Shown: positions 44,741 to 54,565, counted from the stretch's first letter. The stretch is 64,000 nucleotides of DNA from Burkholderia pyrrocinia (GCF_022809715.1 NZ_CP094459.1:744001-808000), one strand, 5' to 3'. Made by a program: numbers and translations. The notes: generated from the sequence alone by a model not told the origin.

Positions 44741-46036
44741 TCATTGCATGAAGGGCCCCCAAGACGGCTCACGAACGGAGCCGCCCTGGACGGACAGGAT
44801 CTGTGGCGGCGCGCTGCCGTCGGAGGGCACTGCAGCCAGAACGTTGCGACCACCCGACTGGGTAGCGTACAGAAGGTACTGGCCGTTTGCCGCGAAGCTC
44901 GGCGATTCGTCGTGATTCGTATTCGTGATGGCGTTCGCCGCGCCGGATTGCAGATCCTGAACGTACAGCTTGAAGCCCCCACCGGTGCGGGAGATGTAGG
45001 CGAGCAGCTTGCCGTCCGGGCTCACACGCGGGCTCGTGTTGTAGCTGCCGGTAAAGGTCACGCGCTGCGCGGCACCGGCGCTTTCGCCCTGTGCTGGCAT
45101 CCGGTAGATCTGCGGCGCGCCGCCGCGATCGCTCGTGAAGTAGATCCAGCGGCCGTCCGGCGAGTAGTACGGCTCGGTGTCGATCGAGCTGCTCTGCGTG
45201 AGACGGCGCAGGCCGCCGCCGTTCGCATTGACCGTATAGATTTGCGTGTTGCCGGTCAGCGACAGCGCGACGGCGAGCGTGTTGCTGTCCGGCGACCATG
45301 CCGGTGCGCTGTTGTTGCCCTTCTGGTCCGAGACCATGTAGCGGCGGCCGGTCGGCAGGTCATGGATGTAGACGATCGGCTTCTTGCGCTCGAACGACAC
45401 GTACGCGACCTTCGTGCCGCTCGGCGACCAGGCCGGCGAGATGATCGGCTCGGTGCTCGACAGTGCGATGCGCGCGTTCTGGCCGTCCGAATCCGAGATC
45501 TGCAGCTGGTAGCGATTACCGGTCTTGATCACGTACGACAGGCGCGTGGCGAACACGCCGCGCACGCCGAGCAGCTTCTGGTAGATGTAGTCGGCGATCT
45601 TGTGGCCGGCCGTGCGCAGCGTGGTGTCGGTGGCCGTCAGCGACAGGCCGCCGAGGCTTTGCTGCTTCACGGTGTCGTACAGGATGAAGTTGACCTTGTA
45701 CTGGCCGTTCGCGTCGCGGTTCACGCTGCCGGCGACGAACGCATTTGCGCCCTTGGCCTTCCATGCGCCGAGATCGACCGAGGCGGTCTCGGGCACGGGC
45801 GTGCTGCCCGCGTCGATGTTGGTGAATTTGCCGCTGCGGGCGAGGTCGGCGCGGACGATCGACGTGACCTGCTGCGGCAGGCCCGCCTCGTTCGCGAAAT
45901 TCGCGGTGGCAATGGGGAACTGGGTCGAACCGACACCGGTGATCAGCACGTTGACCTGGGCGTTAGCGGCGCTGCCCGCCGCAATCAGACACGAGGCCAC
46001 GAGTGCCCTGAAACCTAGTTTTGTCATCAAACTCAT
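44741..46036 (-). CDS. tolB: Tol-Pal system protein TolB
   Basis: Periplasmic protein of 431 aa that binds Pal and the TolA C-terminus. A signal peptide is present (about residues 1-26, ending ANAQ). The N-terminal alpha/beta domain (residues ~27-165) is followed by a six-bladed beta-propeller with repeated WSPDGxxxAYxS-type motifs ([63 protein letters not shown]). Gap to pal is 17 bases. Confidence 0.97.
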   Translation of the reverse strand: MSLMTKLGFRALVASCLIAAGSAANAQVNVLITGVGSTQFPIATANFANEAGLPQQVTSIVRADLARSGKFTNIDAGSTPVPETASVDLGAWKAKGANAFVAGSVNRDANGQYKVNFILYDTVKQQSLGGLSLTATDTTLRTAGHKIADYIYQKLLGVRGVFATRLSYVIKTGNRYQLQISDSDGQNARIALSSTEPIISPAWSPSGTKVAYVSFERKKPIVYIHDLPTGRRYMVSDQKGNNSAPAWSPDSNTLAVALSLTGNTQIYTVNANGGGLRRLTQSSSIDTEPYYSPDGRWIYFTSDRGGAPQIYRMPAQGESAGAAQRVTFTGSYNTSPRVSPDGKLLAYISRTGGGFKLYVQDLQSGAANAITNTNHDESPSFAANGQYLLYATQSGGRNVLAAVPSDGSAPPQILSVQGGSVREPSWGPFMQ

Positions 46037-46147
46037 GCTTCTTGCTTCCCGTATGACTTGGATCGCTGCGCAACCGCAGAGAGACAGTAAAAATACCCGA
46101 TTCGTTCCCGTCCGACAGCGACGCCCGGAGTGTAAGCGTATTTCCTT

Positions 46148-47197
46148 TCACTCCGCCGCCTTGAAGGTAATCGTAATGTCCGACGGGGTACGACCGTTAG
46201 AATCGGGCGGCAACGGGACCGATGCCTGGATCGCATTGACCACGGCTTGATCCCACCCCGAATTCCCGCTGGAGCGGGAGACCGATGCGCTCAATACGTC
46301 ACCGGACGGCGTGCACCGAATCTTGACGACGGTGGTCAGGCCTGCTCGCTCGCCGCCCCAAACGATGTTCGGCTTGACGCGGCGGCGCACCTTGTCGGCA
46401 TAGCCGGGCGATGCGGCGTTGCCGCCGGAGCCCGTGCCCGTGCCGCTCTTCGCGAGGCCTTCGCCGCCGCCTTCGCCGGCGCCGGACAGACCCTGCATCT
46501 GAGCGAGACGCGCGCTGCGTTCGCGGTCGAGCTTCGCCTTCGCCGCCGCATCGGCTTTTGCGCGCGCCGTGGCTTCGGCCTTCGCCTTGGCCTGGGCTTC
46601 CGCCTTCGCCTTCGCGGCCGCGTCGGACTTCGCCTTCGCCGCCTGCTGCGCTTCGAGCTGCGCCTGCTTCTGCTGCTGGAGTTTCTGCTGTTCGAGCTTT
46701 TGCTGCTCGGCGAGCTGCTGTTGCTTGAGCTTGTCGGCCTGCTTCTGCCTGTCGCGTTCCGCGGCCTTCTGCGCGGCGAGCGCGGCAGCCTGCTGTGCCG
46801 CCAGCTGCGCGCGCCGGGCGTCCTCTTCCTGCTGGGCCTTCAGTTGCTGGGCGCGGCGCTGCTGCTCGAGCAGCGCTTCGCGCGCGGCTGCTTCCTGCTG
46901 CCGCTTCTTCTGCTGCAGCGCGATGTCGGCCTGTTCGTCGCGCACCGGGGGAGGGGGCGGCGCGACCTTCGCGGGCGGCGTCACGACAGGCCGCGGCGCG
47001 GCGACGTCGGGCACTTCGGTCCACAGCTCGGCTTCGGCGCCGGCCGGCGTGCTGTTCTGCCACTGCACGCCGTGATAGAGAAACAGCGCGAGCAGCACGT
47101 GCATCAGCGCGGCGAGCGCGAATGCACGCCAGGTGCCGCGCTCGCGAGGTGGCCGAGGCGGATAGCCGGTGCTGCGCAGGGATTGCTGCCGGTTCAT
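46148..47197 (-). CDS. tolA: Cell envelope integrity protein TolA
   Basis: Inner-membrane protein that spans the periplasm and links TolQR to TolB-Pal. One membrane segment near residues 25-42 (AFALAALMHVLLALFLYHGV). The long middle domain (about 75-240) is helical and made of Ala, Lys and Gln with repeats such as KAKAEAQAKAKAEA. The C-terminal TonB/TolA domain starts around residue 260 and keeps the conserved core (VKIRCTPSGDVLSASVSRSSG). 349 aa. The ATG overlaps the tolR stop by 4 bases. Confidence 0.93.
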   Translation of the reverse strand: MNRQQSLRSTGYPPRPPRERGTWRAFALAALMHVLLALFLYHGVQWQNSTPAGAEAELWTEVPDVAAPRPVVTPPAKVAPPPPPVRDEQADIALQQKKRQQEAAAREALLEQQRRAQQLKAQQEEDARRAQLAAQQAAALAAQKAAERDRQKQADKLKQQQLAEQQKLEQQKLQQQKQAQLEAQQAAKAKSDAAAKAKAEAQAKAKAEATARAKADAAAKAKLDRERSARLAQMQGLSGAGEGGGEGLAKSGTGTGSGGNAASPGYADKVRRRVKPNIVWGGERAGLTTVVKIRCTPSGDVLSASVSRSSGNSGWDQAVVNAIQASVPLPPDSNGRTPSDITITFKAAE

Positions 47198-47643
47198 TGC
47201 GATTTGACGAGGAGGCCGACGCGCTTGACGCCGCGCGCCTTCAGATCCGACATCACGGTCATGACCGCATCGTACTGCACGGTCTTGTCGGCTGCGATCA
47301 CGACCGGCTGGTCGGGATGATCGGCCTGCCGGGCCGAGATGAAGCCGTCGAGCTCGGCCTTCGTCATCGTGTCTTCCTGGGTCGCGCCCGAGTCGCCCTT
47401 GTACTTGACGCTCATCGTGCGGTCGGCCTTGATGTTGACGACGACGGGCGGCGTCTGCTCCTGCGGCGCGGCATTGCCGACGGTCGGCAGGTTGATGATC
47501 GACGGGGCGACGAGCGGTGCGGTGACCATGAAGATCACGAGCAGCACCAGCATCACGTCGATGTACGGCACGACGTTGATGTCGGCCATTGCGCGGCGCG
47601 AGCGGCCGCCGCGCATGCTGGATCGGATGGGACTTCCTGCCAT
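47194..47643 (-). CDS. tolR: Tol-Pal system protein TolR (ExbD family)
   Basis: Part of the TolQR proton-driven motor. A single membrane helix near residues 22-42 contains the essential Asp (INVVPYIDVMLVLLVIFMVTAP). The periplasmic domain of about 100 residues follows. 149 aa. Starts 10 bases after tolQ and overlaps tolA. Confidence 0.95.
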   Translation of the reverse strand: MAGSPIRSSMRGGRSRRAMADINVVPYIDVMLVLLVIFMVTAPLVAPSIINLPTVGNAAPQEQTPPVVVNIKADRTMSVKYKGDSGATQEDTMTKAELDGFISARQADHPDQPVVIAADKTVQYDAVMTVMSDLKARGVKRVGLLVKSQ

Positions 47644-47653
47644 GGCGAGCTCC

Positions 47654-48331
47654 TTACTGGGCCTGACGCTGCAGGATGTTCGAGAACTCTTCGATGAAGG
47701 TCTCGAAGCGGATCGCGAGGCGGTCGATGTCGTGCGCGTAGCGGTTGTACGCGACCACCGCCGGAATCGCGGCGAACAGGCCGATCGCGGTGGCGACGAG
47801 CGCCTCGGCGATGCCCGGCGCGACGTTCGCGAGCGTGGCCTGCTGCACGTTCGCGAGGCCGCGGAACGAGTTCATGATCCCCCAGACCGTGCCGAACAGG
47901 CCGATGTACGGGCTGACCGAACCGACCGATGCGAGGAACGCGAGGTTCGCTTCGAGCACGTCCATTTCACGCTGGAACGACGCGCGCATCGCGCGGCGTG
48001 CACCGTCGAGCACGAGGCCCGGATCGCTGAGGCGCTTTTCCTTCGCCTTCAGGAATTCGCGCATGCCCGATTCGAAGATCCGCTCGAGCGCGCCGATCGT
48101 GTGGCGGTTGTTGGCCGCACTCTGGTACAGCGCCTGCAGGTCGCCGCCCGACCAGAAATCCCTCTCGAAGCGTTCGGTCTGCGCGCGTGCGCGGCGGATC
48201 GCAAACCACTTGCGGAAGATGAAGGTCCACGACATCAGCGACAGCAGCAACAGCAGCCCCATCACGGCCTGGGCCAGCACGCTCGCGTTGAGGACGAGGG
48301 AAATGATCGACAGGTCTTGAGAAGTGTTCAT
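47654..48331 (-). CDS. tolQ: Tol-Pal system protein TolQ (ExbB family)
   Basis: Stator of the proton-driven motor, with three membrane segments (about residues 18-40, 130-155 and 168-190). Conserved Thr/Gly-rich channel residues appear in ASVGSVSPYIGLFGTVWGIMNSF and VAPGIAEALVATAIGLFAAIPAVVAYN. 225 aa. First tol gene after ybgC with a 130-base gap that may hold its own promoter. Confidence 0.96.
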   Translation of the reverse strand: MNTSQDLSIISLVLNASVLAQAVMGLLLLLSLMSWTFIFRKWFAIRRARAQTERFERDFWSGGDLQALYQSAANNRHTIGALERIFESGMREFLKAKEKRLSDPGLVLDGARRAMRASFQREMDVLEANLAFLASVGSVSPYIGLFGTVWGIMNSFRGLANVQQATLANVAPGIAEALVATAIGLFAAIPAVVAYNRYAHDIDRLAIRFETFIEEFSNILQRQAQ

Positions 48332-48461
48332 AGAGGTTTGAGTAACGTCCCTTCGGGGCGCCCGGTATGCGTGCGGCGCGGCGCGCCGGCCGAGCCTGGC
48401 GCCGAACCTTGCTTAGTATCGAATCAGGAAGGCAAGTTCATAGGCTTTGTCTAAACGGCGC

Positions 48462-48938
48462 TCAAGCGAGCTTCGTTGACAATACAGTCTGCCCGGTATC
48501 GATGACGGGCCCGCGGTGCAGCGCGTCGAGCACGGCCGGCGGGATGGCCGCGGGCCGGATACCGTTACGGTCGACGCAGCCGAGGCGGATATGTCCGGCC
48601 ACGAGCAGCGTGTCGCCACACCAGGCTTCCTGCGTGAATTCCACCGATGCGCGGCCGATGCGTCCGGGCCGGCTCGTGATCGCCAGCGTGTCGTCGAGTC
48701 GCGCCGGTGCGCGGTAGTCGAGCGACGTGCTGCGGACGATGAAGATCGCGCCGGTGTCGTCGGCGAGCCGACGCTGGTCGATGCCGCATGCGCGCAGCCA
48801 CTCGGTGCGGGCGCGCTCGAAGAACTTCAGGTAGTTGGCATAGAAGACGATGCCGCCTGCATCGGTATCCTCGTAGTACACGCGCACCGGCCAGGTAAAG
48901 CCGGAACGCCCTTCCGGGGAGCGGGTAGGCTGAGTCAT
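48462..48938 (-). CDS. ybgC: Acyl-CoA thioesterase YbgC
   Basis: Hot-dog-fold thioesterase found at the head of tol-pal operons, acting on short-chain acyl-CoA or acyl-ACP. The catalytic section VRVYYEDTDAGGIVFYANYLKFFERARTEW-type (Asp, Tyr, His-equivalent Asn) is at about residues 18-45. ATG 48938 gives 158 aa; ATG 48947 is in frame but has no better ribosome site. Transcribed towards tolQ. Confidence 0.94.
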   Translation of the reverse strand: MTQPTRSPEGRSGFTWPVRVYYEDTDAGGIVFYANYLKFFERARTEWLRACGIDQRRLADDTGAIFIVRSTSLDYRAPARLDDTLAITSRPGRIGRASVEFTQEAWCGDTLLVAGHIRLGCVDRNGIRPAAIPPAVLDALHRGPVIDTGQTVLSTKLA

Positions 48939-49054
48939 GGCGCGCATTCTACCGGAACGCAGGAACCGGATTCGTAACCGTTTCGTAACGGAATGTAGTA
49001 CGACGCGGCACACCGCGGGCCGGCCGGAGGCCGGCCGCGGCTGCGCGCGATGGG

Positions 49055-49801
49055 TCAGCCGCGATGGATCGTGAGGCCCGCCGGCGCCTGGGCGACCGGC
49101 ATCATCTCGATCGTGTTGATGTTCACGTGTGCCGGGCGCGTCGCGATCCAGTAGATCGTGTCGGCGATGTCCTCGGACGTGAGCGGCTGGACGTTCTGGT
49201 ACACGTTCGCCGCCTTCGCGTCGTCGCCGCGGAAGCGGACGTTCGAGAATTCCGTGCCGCCGCACAGACCCGGCTCGATGTCGGTCACGCGCAATGGCGT
49301 GCCGATCAGGTCGGCGCGCAGGTTCAGGCTGAATTGTCGGACAAAAGCCTTGGTTGCGCCGTATACGTTCCCGCCCGGATACGGATAGGTGCCGGCAACC
49401 GAACCGAGATTGAAGATATGGCCGCGGCCGCGCTCGATCATGCCGGGCAGCAGCGCGTGCGTGACGGTCACCAGGCCCGAGCAGTTCGTGTCGATCATGG
49501 TCTGCCATTCGTCGAGGCTGGCCTTGTGGGCCGGCTCGACGCCAAGCGCGAGGCCGGCGTTGTTGACGAGCACGTCGAGCGCCGCGAATTCGGCGGGAAG
49601 GGCGGCCGGCACGGCTTCGACGGCCGCGCGGTCGCGCACGTCGAGCTCGAGCGGCAGAAGGGCATCGCCGAGCTCGGCGGCGAGCGCATCGAGACGATCC
49701 TTGCGACGCGCGGTCGCGACGACGCGGTGGCCTCCTTTGACGAAGGCACGGGCGATGGCGGCGCCGAAGCCGGCGGACGCGCCTGTGACGAACACGATCA
49801 T
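49055..49801 (-). CDS. Short-chain dehydrogenase (YdfG type)
   Basis: NADP-dependent SDR of 248 aa. The cofactor motif TGASAGFG is at residues 6-13, NNAGLA at about 82, and the catalytic Ser in LGSVAGTYPYPGG, Tyr-x-x-x-Lys in YGATKAF (about residues 151-155). The closest known relative by pattern is YdfG, which oxidises L-allo-threonine/3-hydroxy acids, here next to glyA (Ser/Thr metabolism). ATG 49801 is preceded by AGGAGCAG. It diverges from glyA. Confidence 0.9.
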   Translation of the reverse strand: MIVFVTGASAGFGAAIARAFVKGGHRVVATARRKDRLDALAAELGDALLPLELDVRDRAAVEAVPAALPAEFAALDVLVNNAGLALGVEPAHKASLDEWQTMIDTNCSGLVTVTHALLPGMIERGRGHIFNLGSVAGTYPYPGGNVYGATKAFVRQFSLNLRADLIGTPLRVTDIEPGLCGGTEFSNVRFRGDDAKAANVYQNVQPLTSEDIADTIYWIATRPAHVNINTIEMMPVAQAPAGLTIHRG

Positions 49802-49942
49802 TGCTGCTCCTGGTCGATAACAAAGTAGCGGGTGATATCCCGCAAGCCTACTGAGATTGCCGCACCGCGGCAAGGCGGCAAAGCGTTTCGGCACGGGCGC
49901 GTAGAGTCTGGCCCCAATTTCTCCCGGCGCGCTGCCGTGCGG

Positions 49943-49971
49943 TTGCCTATTCATGACGCATCCAATACACT
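49943..49971 (+). promoter_or_regulatory. Sigma-70 promoter of the glyA leader
   Basis: TTGCCT (49943-49948) and TACACT (49966-49971) are 17 bases apart. The start would be near 49978, immediately before the riboswitch core, which supports both features. Confidence 0.65.
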
Positions 49972-49984
49972 AACGCGCTCATCA

Positions 49985-50085
49985 CCCCTGCGTGACTGGC
50001 GATAGAACCCTTCGGGTTCAAGGTGGAGCATCCCACCGTGAAGCGCGGGGCGCCGTTTTTGCCGTTCGCCTGGGCAGCCGTTGTG
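49985..50085 (+). ncRNA. ZTP (pfl) riboswitch in the glyA leader
   Basis: The two most conserved parts of the pfl/ZTP motif are present in order: CGTGACTGGCG at 49991-50001 and CGCCTGGGCA at 50067-50076. Between them are the expected hairpins: GAACCC-TTCG-GGGTTC (50005-50020) and GGTGG..CCACC (50022-50037). ZTP riboswitches sense the purine/one-carbon alarmone ZMP/ZTP and turn on one-carbon genes, and glyA is a usual target. About 135 bases separate the aptamer from the glyA ATG; no T-run terminator is visible, so control may be at translation or by Rho. Confidence 0.88.
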
Positions 50086-50219
50086 CGCCGTCGCGTGCAT
50101 CGCCGGTGGCTGTCCTGCCTCGCGTCATCCGGATTCTTCCGCCACGTCGAGCTGGTCCCGCCAGCAGCGCACCGTACTCGGCCACCCCGGTCAACCTGTA
50201 CACACTTAACGGAAACCGT

Positions 50220-51467
50220 ATGTTTGACAGAGCCCAAAGCACCATCGCGAACGTCGATCCCGAAGTCTTTGCAGCGATCGAGCAGGAAAACCGCCGCCAG
50301 GAAGATCACATCGAGCTGATCGCGTCGGAAAACTACACGAGCCCGGCCGTGATGGCCGCGCAGGGCTCGCAGCTCACGAACAAGTACGCGGAAGGTTATC
50401 CGGGCAAGCGCTACTACGGCGGCTGCGAGTACGTCGATGTGGTCGAGCAGTTGGCGATCGACCGCGTGAAGCAGCTGTTCGGCGCGGAAGCCGCGAACGT
50501 GCAGCCGAACTCGGGTTCGCAGGCGAACCAGGGCGTGTTCTTCGCGATGCTCAAGCCGGGCGACACGATCATGGGCATGAGCCTCGCGCACGGCGGCCAC
50601 CTGACGCACGGCTCGCCGGTGAACATGTCGGGCAAGTGGTTCAACGTGGTGAGCTACGGCCTGAACGAGAACGAAGACATCGACTACGAAGCGGCCGAGA
50701 AGCTCGCGCAGGAACACAAGCCGAAGCTGATCATCGCGGGCGCGTCGGCGTTCTCGCTGAAGATCGATTTCGAACGTCTGGCTAAGATCGCGAAGTCGGT
50801 GGGCGCGTACCTGATGGTCGACATGGCACACTACGCGGGCCTGATCGCGGCCGGCGTGTACCCGAACCCGGTGCCGCACGCTGATTTCGTGACGACGACG
50901 ACGCACAAGAGCCTGCGCGGCCCGCGCGGCGGCGTGATCCTGATGAAGTCCGAGTACGAGAAGCCGATCAACTCGGCGATCTTCCCGGGCATCCAGGGCG
51001 GCCCGCTGATGCACGTGATCGCGGCGAAGGCGGTGGCGTTCAAGGAAGCGCTGTCGCCGGAATTCAAGGCATACCAGGAAAAGGTGGTCGAGAACGCGCG
51101 CGTGCTGGCTGAAACGCTGGTGAAGCGCGGGCTGCGGATCGTGTCGGGCCGTACGGAAAGTCACGTGATGCTGGTCGACCTGCGCGCGAAGAACATCACG
51201 GGCAAGGCAGCGGAAGCGGCGCTGGGTGCGGCGCACATCACGGTGAACAAGAACGCGATCCCGAACGACCCGGAAAAGCCGTTCGTGACGAGCGGCGTGC
51301 GCCTGGGTTCGCCGGCGATGACGACGCGCGGCTTCGGGCCGGCGGAAGCGGAGCAGGTGGGCAACCTGATCGCCGACGTGCTGGACAACCCGGAAGATGC
51401 AGCGACGATCGAGCGCGTGCGTGCGCAGGTCGCCGAGCTGACCAAGCGTTTCCCGGTCTATCGCTGA
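50220..51467 (+). CDS. glyA: Serine hydroxymethyltransferase
   Basis: PLP enzyme that converts serine and tetrahydrofolate to glycine and methylene-tetrahydrofolate, the main source of one-carbon units. The PLP lysine is Lys230 in [14 protein letters not shown]. The N-terminal [16 protein letters not shown] and [12 protein letters not shown] segments are intact. 415 aa. It is preceded by a ZTP-sensing leader, fitting its role in folate and purine supply. nrdR starts 6 bases after the stop. Confidence 0.98.
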   Translation: MFDRAQSTIANVDPEVFAAIEQENRRQEDHIELIASENYTSPAVMAAQGSQLTNKYAEGYPGKRYYGGCEYVDVVEQLAIDRVKQLFGAEAANVQPNSGSQANQGVFFAMLKPGDTIMGMSLAHGGHLTHGSPVNMSGKWFNVVSYGLNENEDIDYEAAEKLAQEHKPKLIIAGASAFSLKIDFERLAKIAKSVGAYLMVDMAHYAGLIAAGVYPNPVPHADFVTTTTHKSLRGPRGGVILMKSEYEKPINSAIFPGIQGGPLMHVIAAKAVAFKEALSPEFKAYQEKVVENARVLAETLVKRGLRIVSGRTESHVMLVDLRAKNITGKAAEAALGAAHITVNKNAIPNDPEKPFVTSGVRLGSPAMTTRGFGPAEAEQVGNLIADVLDNPEDAATIERVRAQVAELTKRFPVYR

Positions 51468-51473
51468 TCGACG

Positions 51474-51953
51474 ATGCGCTGCCCGTTCTGCCGGCATGAC
51501 GACACGCAGGTCGTTGACTCGCGCGTGTCCGAAGATGGCGCCGCGATTCGGCGGCGCCGTCGCTGCTCGGCTTGCGACAAGCGCTTCACGACGTACGAGC
51601 GGGTCGAGCTGTCCCTGCCGTTCGTCGTGAAGAAGGACGGCAGCCGTACGGAATTCGACCGTCGCAAGATCGTCGCCAGCATGCAACTCGCGCTGCGCAA
51701 GCGGCCGGTTGCTGCCGACGCGATCGACGCGGCGGTCGCCCGCATCGAATATCAACTGCTCGCGACAGGCGAGCGTGAAGTGCGTAGCGAGAAGCTCGGC
51801 GAACTCGTGATGAACGAGTTGCGCGGCCTCGATACGATTGCTTATGTCCGCTTCGCATCGGTGTATCGCCGGTTCGAGGACGTTTCCGAATTTGCCGACG
51901 TGATCGAAGAGTTCCGTCGCGCCTCTCCCGCCAAGACTCCGCGTAAGCGCTGA
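51474..51953 (+). CDS. nrdR: Transcriptional regulator NrdR
   Basis: Zinc-ribbon and ATP-cone repressor of ribonucleotide reductase genes; binds ATP/dATP to sense nucleotide supply. Zinc Cys pairs are in MRCPFCRHD and CSACDKRF (residues 3, 6, 31, 34). The ATP-cone spans about 49-139 ([20 protein letters not shown]). 159 aa. 6 bases after glyA, a pairing conserved in beta-proteobacteria and sharing the riboswitch-controlled transcript. Confidence 0.97.
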   Translation: MRCPFCRHDDTQVVDSRVSEDGAAIRRRRRCSACDKRFTTYERVELSLPFVVKKDGSRTEFDRRKIVASMQLALRKRPVAADAIDAAVARIEYQLLATGEREVRSEKLGELVMNELRGLDTIAYVRFASVYRRFEDVSEFADVIEEFRRASPAKTPRKR

Positions 51954-52106
51954 CGCGCTGCGTCCGTTCATCGTCTTCTCCGTTGGTTCAGTTCGCGCCG
52001 ATTGTGTCGGTCGCGATCGCATGTCGCCAGTCGGCCGTTCGGCAAATGGCGTGCGTCCGCATACGTCGCTACAGTCGTCGCATCACCTTGGCGGAGGACG
52101 ACTGCG

Positions 52107-52670
52107 ATGGGACTGCGCTATCCATCCTTGAAAAACGTGGTACGACGCTCGGGCGGGTTCACGCTCGTCGAGCTGATGGTCGTTATCGCGCTGGTGGCCG
52201 GGCTCGCGCTCCATGCGGCGCCCGCGTTCGACCAGTGGCGCTTGCGCGAACGCGTGGACGCGCGCTCGCTTGCGTTGCTCGGGGCGCTGTCGTTCGCACG
52301 TACCGAGGCGACGCGTCTCGGCGTGCGCGTCACGCTGTGCCGGGCCGGGAACGACGGCGCCTGTTTGCGTGCCGGCGAGCGGTGCGATCCAGCCGAATGG
52401 TCGTGCGACTGGCTCGTCAGCGGGCAATTCGACGGGCAGTCGCGCGTGCTGCGGCGCTATCCGCGCGATGCCGAAGTGGCCGTCGCGGGCGCCGCGCACG
52501 ATCTGGCTTTCGCACCGCCGGTCGGCCAGGCGATCGGCGGAATCCGGCGTTTCGAATTGCGTCCGCGCCGCGACCCGTCCGGAGCCGACGACGCACGCGC
52601 TTCGCGTTGCGTGCGGATTGCGGCGGGCGGCCGCGCGCGCGTTGTCGCCGGCCGTTGCGACGCGGCGTGA
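52107..52670 (+). CDS. GspH/FimT-type minor pseudopilin
   Basis: Type IV pilus minor pilin, 187 aa. Prepilin cleavage site is G-FTLVE in RRSGGFTLVELMVVIALV (cut after Gly about residue 17), followed by the hydrophobic spine. Two Cys near residues 80-97 could form a disulphide. A GGAGG site lies upstream of ATG 52107. First of five overlapping pilin genes (52107-55008). Confidence 0.88.
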   Translation: MGLRYPSLKNVVRRSGGFTLVELMVVIALVAGLALHAAPAFDQWRLRERVDARSLALLGALSFARTEATRLGVRVTLCRAGNDGACLRAGERCDPAEWSCDWLVSGQFDGQSRVLRRYPRDAEVAVAGAAHDLAFAPPVGQAIGGIRRFELRPRRDPSGADDARASRCVRIAAGGRARVVAGRCDAA

Positions 52671-53077
52671 TGACCATGCGCAACGCAATGCGCGGCACGT
52701 CGCTGATCGAGGCGATGCTGGCCGTCGCGCTGCTCGCGACCGTGATGCTGGCGGTGGCCGGCAGCCAGCTTGCGATGGCGCGCACGCAGCGGGCGACGAT
52801 CTGGCGTGAACGCGCGCTGTGGCTGGCCGATGCGCGTATCGAGCGCCCGCGCGCCGGCGCAGGAGCCGACGACGGTCTCGCGGCGCTGGCGGCTGCATCG
52901 TTGCCCGGCGGTGCGATGACGCTCGACGACGAGCCGGCCGGCGTCCGGTACGCGATTGTCGGCTGGAGAGGCGGCAATGCAGCGGTTTCGCCGCGATGCG
53001 AAGGTGCAGGTGCATCGGCGCAGCCGCCGTCTTGCGTCCGGATTCCGTTTCGGGAGGCTGGTGCAGATGAACGCTGA
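52670..53077 (+). CDS. PilV-type minor pilin
   Basis: 135-aa prepilin. The N-terminal motif is MRGTSLIEAMLAVALL (cleavage after Gly, Glu5 present), typical of PilV. The ATG at 52670 overlaps the previous gene's stop by one base; ATG 52676 is also in frame. It overlaps the next gene's start by 11 bases, implying coupled translation. Confidence 0.83.
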   Translation: MTMRNAMRGTSLIEAMLAVALLATVMLAVAGSQLAMARTQRATIWRERALWLADARIERPRAGAGADDGLAALAAASLPGGAMTLDDEPAGVRYAIVGWRGGNAAVSPRCEGAGASAQPPSCVRIPFREAGADER

Positions 53078-53900
53078 TTGCCGCATGCGTGCGCATACGC
53101 TGCTCGAAGTGCTGATCGCGATGACCGTCGGTCTCCTCGTGCTGGCGGCAGCCGGTGCGCTGTATCACGCGCAGCGCGTTGCGCAGCGGCGCGCGGAAGA
53201 CGGGTTCCGGATGCGCGATGCAGCCGGCACCGCGCTGATGCTGATTGGCCAGCAGCTCCAGATGGCGGGATTCCGGCCGCTCGATGCCGAAGGTGCGTCG
53301 TCGTTGCCGCCGGTGTTCGGTTGTTCGATGGCGCGCGTGCGCGGCGACGGTGCGCAGGTGCGGTGCGAACCTGCGCGCGCTTCATCGGACGCGCTGCTGA
53401 TCCGGTATGTCGGCGATGCCGTGTCGACGTGGCCGACGGTGAGCGGCCAGGTGTCGGATTGCCTCGGGCAGGGTGTCGGCGTGTCCGGCGAACGGGCTCC
53501 GGTGGAGAACCGCTTCGATGCGCACGTCAGCCCGTCGACGGGCGAGCCCGAACTGTACTGCGAAGGAAACGGCCGTCCAGGCACGCCACAGCCGGTCGTG
53601 TCGGGCATCGATCAGTTGCGTGCGCGCTATCTTCGCCGCGGTGGCATGCAGTTCGTCGATGCCGATGCAATGCGTGTCGACGACTGGCGCGATGTCGTGG
53701 CCGTGCATGTCTGCGTGCGGGCGCGCGGCGAACCGATGCGCGAGCCGGCCCGTCACGTCGACTGCGACGGTCGCGCTGCGGTTGCACAGGACGGCCATGC
53801 ACGTTTGACGCTGCATCGTGTCGTCGCGTTGAGGAATGCAGCGATCGCATTCGACGATACGTTGCGCGACGCAACGCACGCACGCGAGGTGTTGCGATGA
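53067..53900 (+). CDS. PilW-type minor pilin
   Basis: 277-aa protein with prepilin-like N-terminus MRAHTLLEVLIAMTVGLLVL. The usual Gly before the cut and Phe after it are replaced by Ala and His; the essential Glu5 is present. Four Cys in the body. Length and the Val/Leu-rich spine agree with PilW. Start 53067 lies within the 3' end of the PilV-type gene. Confidence 0.82.
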   Translation: MNADCRMRAHTLLEVLIAMTVGLLVLAAAGALYHAQRVAQRRAEDGFRMRDAAGTALMLIGQQLQMAGFRPLDAEGASSLPPVFGCSMARVRGDGAQVRCEPARASSDALLIRYVGDAVSTWPTVSGQVSDCLGQGVGVSGERAPVENRFDAHVSPSTGEPELYCEGNGRPGTPQPVVSGIDQLRARYLRRGGMQFVDADAMRVDDWRDVVAVHVCVRARGEPMREPARHVDCDGRAAVAQDGHARLTLHRVVALRNAAIAFDDTLRDATHAREVLR

Positions 53901-54565
53901 GCGAAGCAGGACGATACGCGCGGGAGATATCGCGATGCGTTGCGGCAGGCGACATGCATGGGCGCATTGTGGCAAACGGTGACGAACCGAGGCAGGCCGC
54001 GCGCACGGGAGCCGAGGCAACGAACCGGTGCGAGCCGCGCATACGTTTCCGGTCGGCCGGTCGCGATTGGCGTCGCGACGCGGGCCTCGCATTGCCCGCA
54101 GTGATCGCGGTCGGTGCCGCCGTTGCGGCACTGACAGGCACGTGGTTCGAATCCGCGCTGACGGAATCGCGCCGTACACGTGCGTTGTCGGATCGGCTGA
54201 TCGCATTCCACGCGGCTGATGCCGCGCTCGCGGCGTGCACCGCGCGATTGCTCCGTGGCTCGGCACCCTACGTGAACGAAGGCGAATCGCGCGCGGAGCC
54301 CGACGCGTGGCGGCGCATGCCGGCGATGGCGGCCGCCGAAGCGTTCGCGCCGTTTGCCGGATGGCCGATGGCCGCGCAGCCGCCGCGATGCCTGATCGAG
54401 GCGTGGCGCGGGGCAGGGCCGATCGGCGGCCGCGCTTACGTCGTCACCGCGCGTGGTGTTGGCGCGCACACGTCGAGCGCCGTCTGGCTGCAGCACCAGG
54501 TTGCAATACGCGACGGACGCATCGTCGCGCTGCGCTGGCGGCGCGTCGCGGCGGTGCTTCGATGA
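53897..54565 (+). CDS. PilX-like minor pilin with N-terminal extension
   Basis: 222-aa protein at the position of PilX in this cluster. A hydrophobic spine is seen at about residues 63-82 (AGLALPAVIAVGAAVAALTG) preceded by an unusually long, basic 60-residue leader, and lacking the Gly-Phe/Met-Thr-Leu-Glu consensus. The ATG overlaps the preceding stop by 4 bases. Cleavage by the prepilin peptidase is doubtful. Confidence 0.65.
   Translation: MSEAGRYAREISRCVAAGDMHGRIVANGDEPRQAARTGAEATNRCEPRIRFRSAGRDWRRDAGLALPAVIAVGAAVAALTGTWFESALTESRRTRALSDRLIAFHAADAALAACTARLLRGSAPYVNEGESRAEPDAWRRMPAMAAAEAFAPFAGWPMAAQPPRCLIEAWRGAGPIGGRAYVVTARGVGAHTSSAVWLQHQVAIRDGRIVALRWRRVAAVLR

Noticed and set aside
52668..52680. 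GTG at 52667 as start of the PilV-type gene
   Set aside because: It would be out of the pilin reading frame; the ATG at 52670 keeps the frame.
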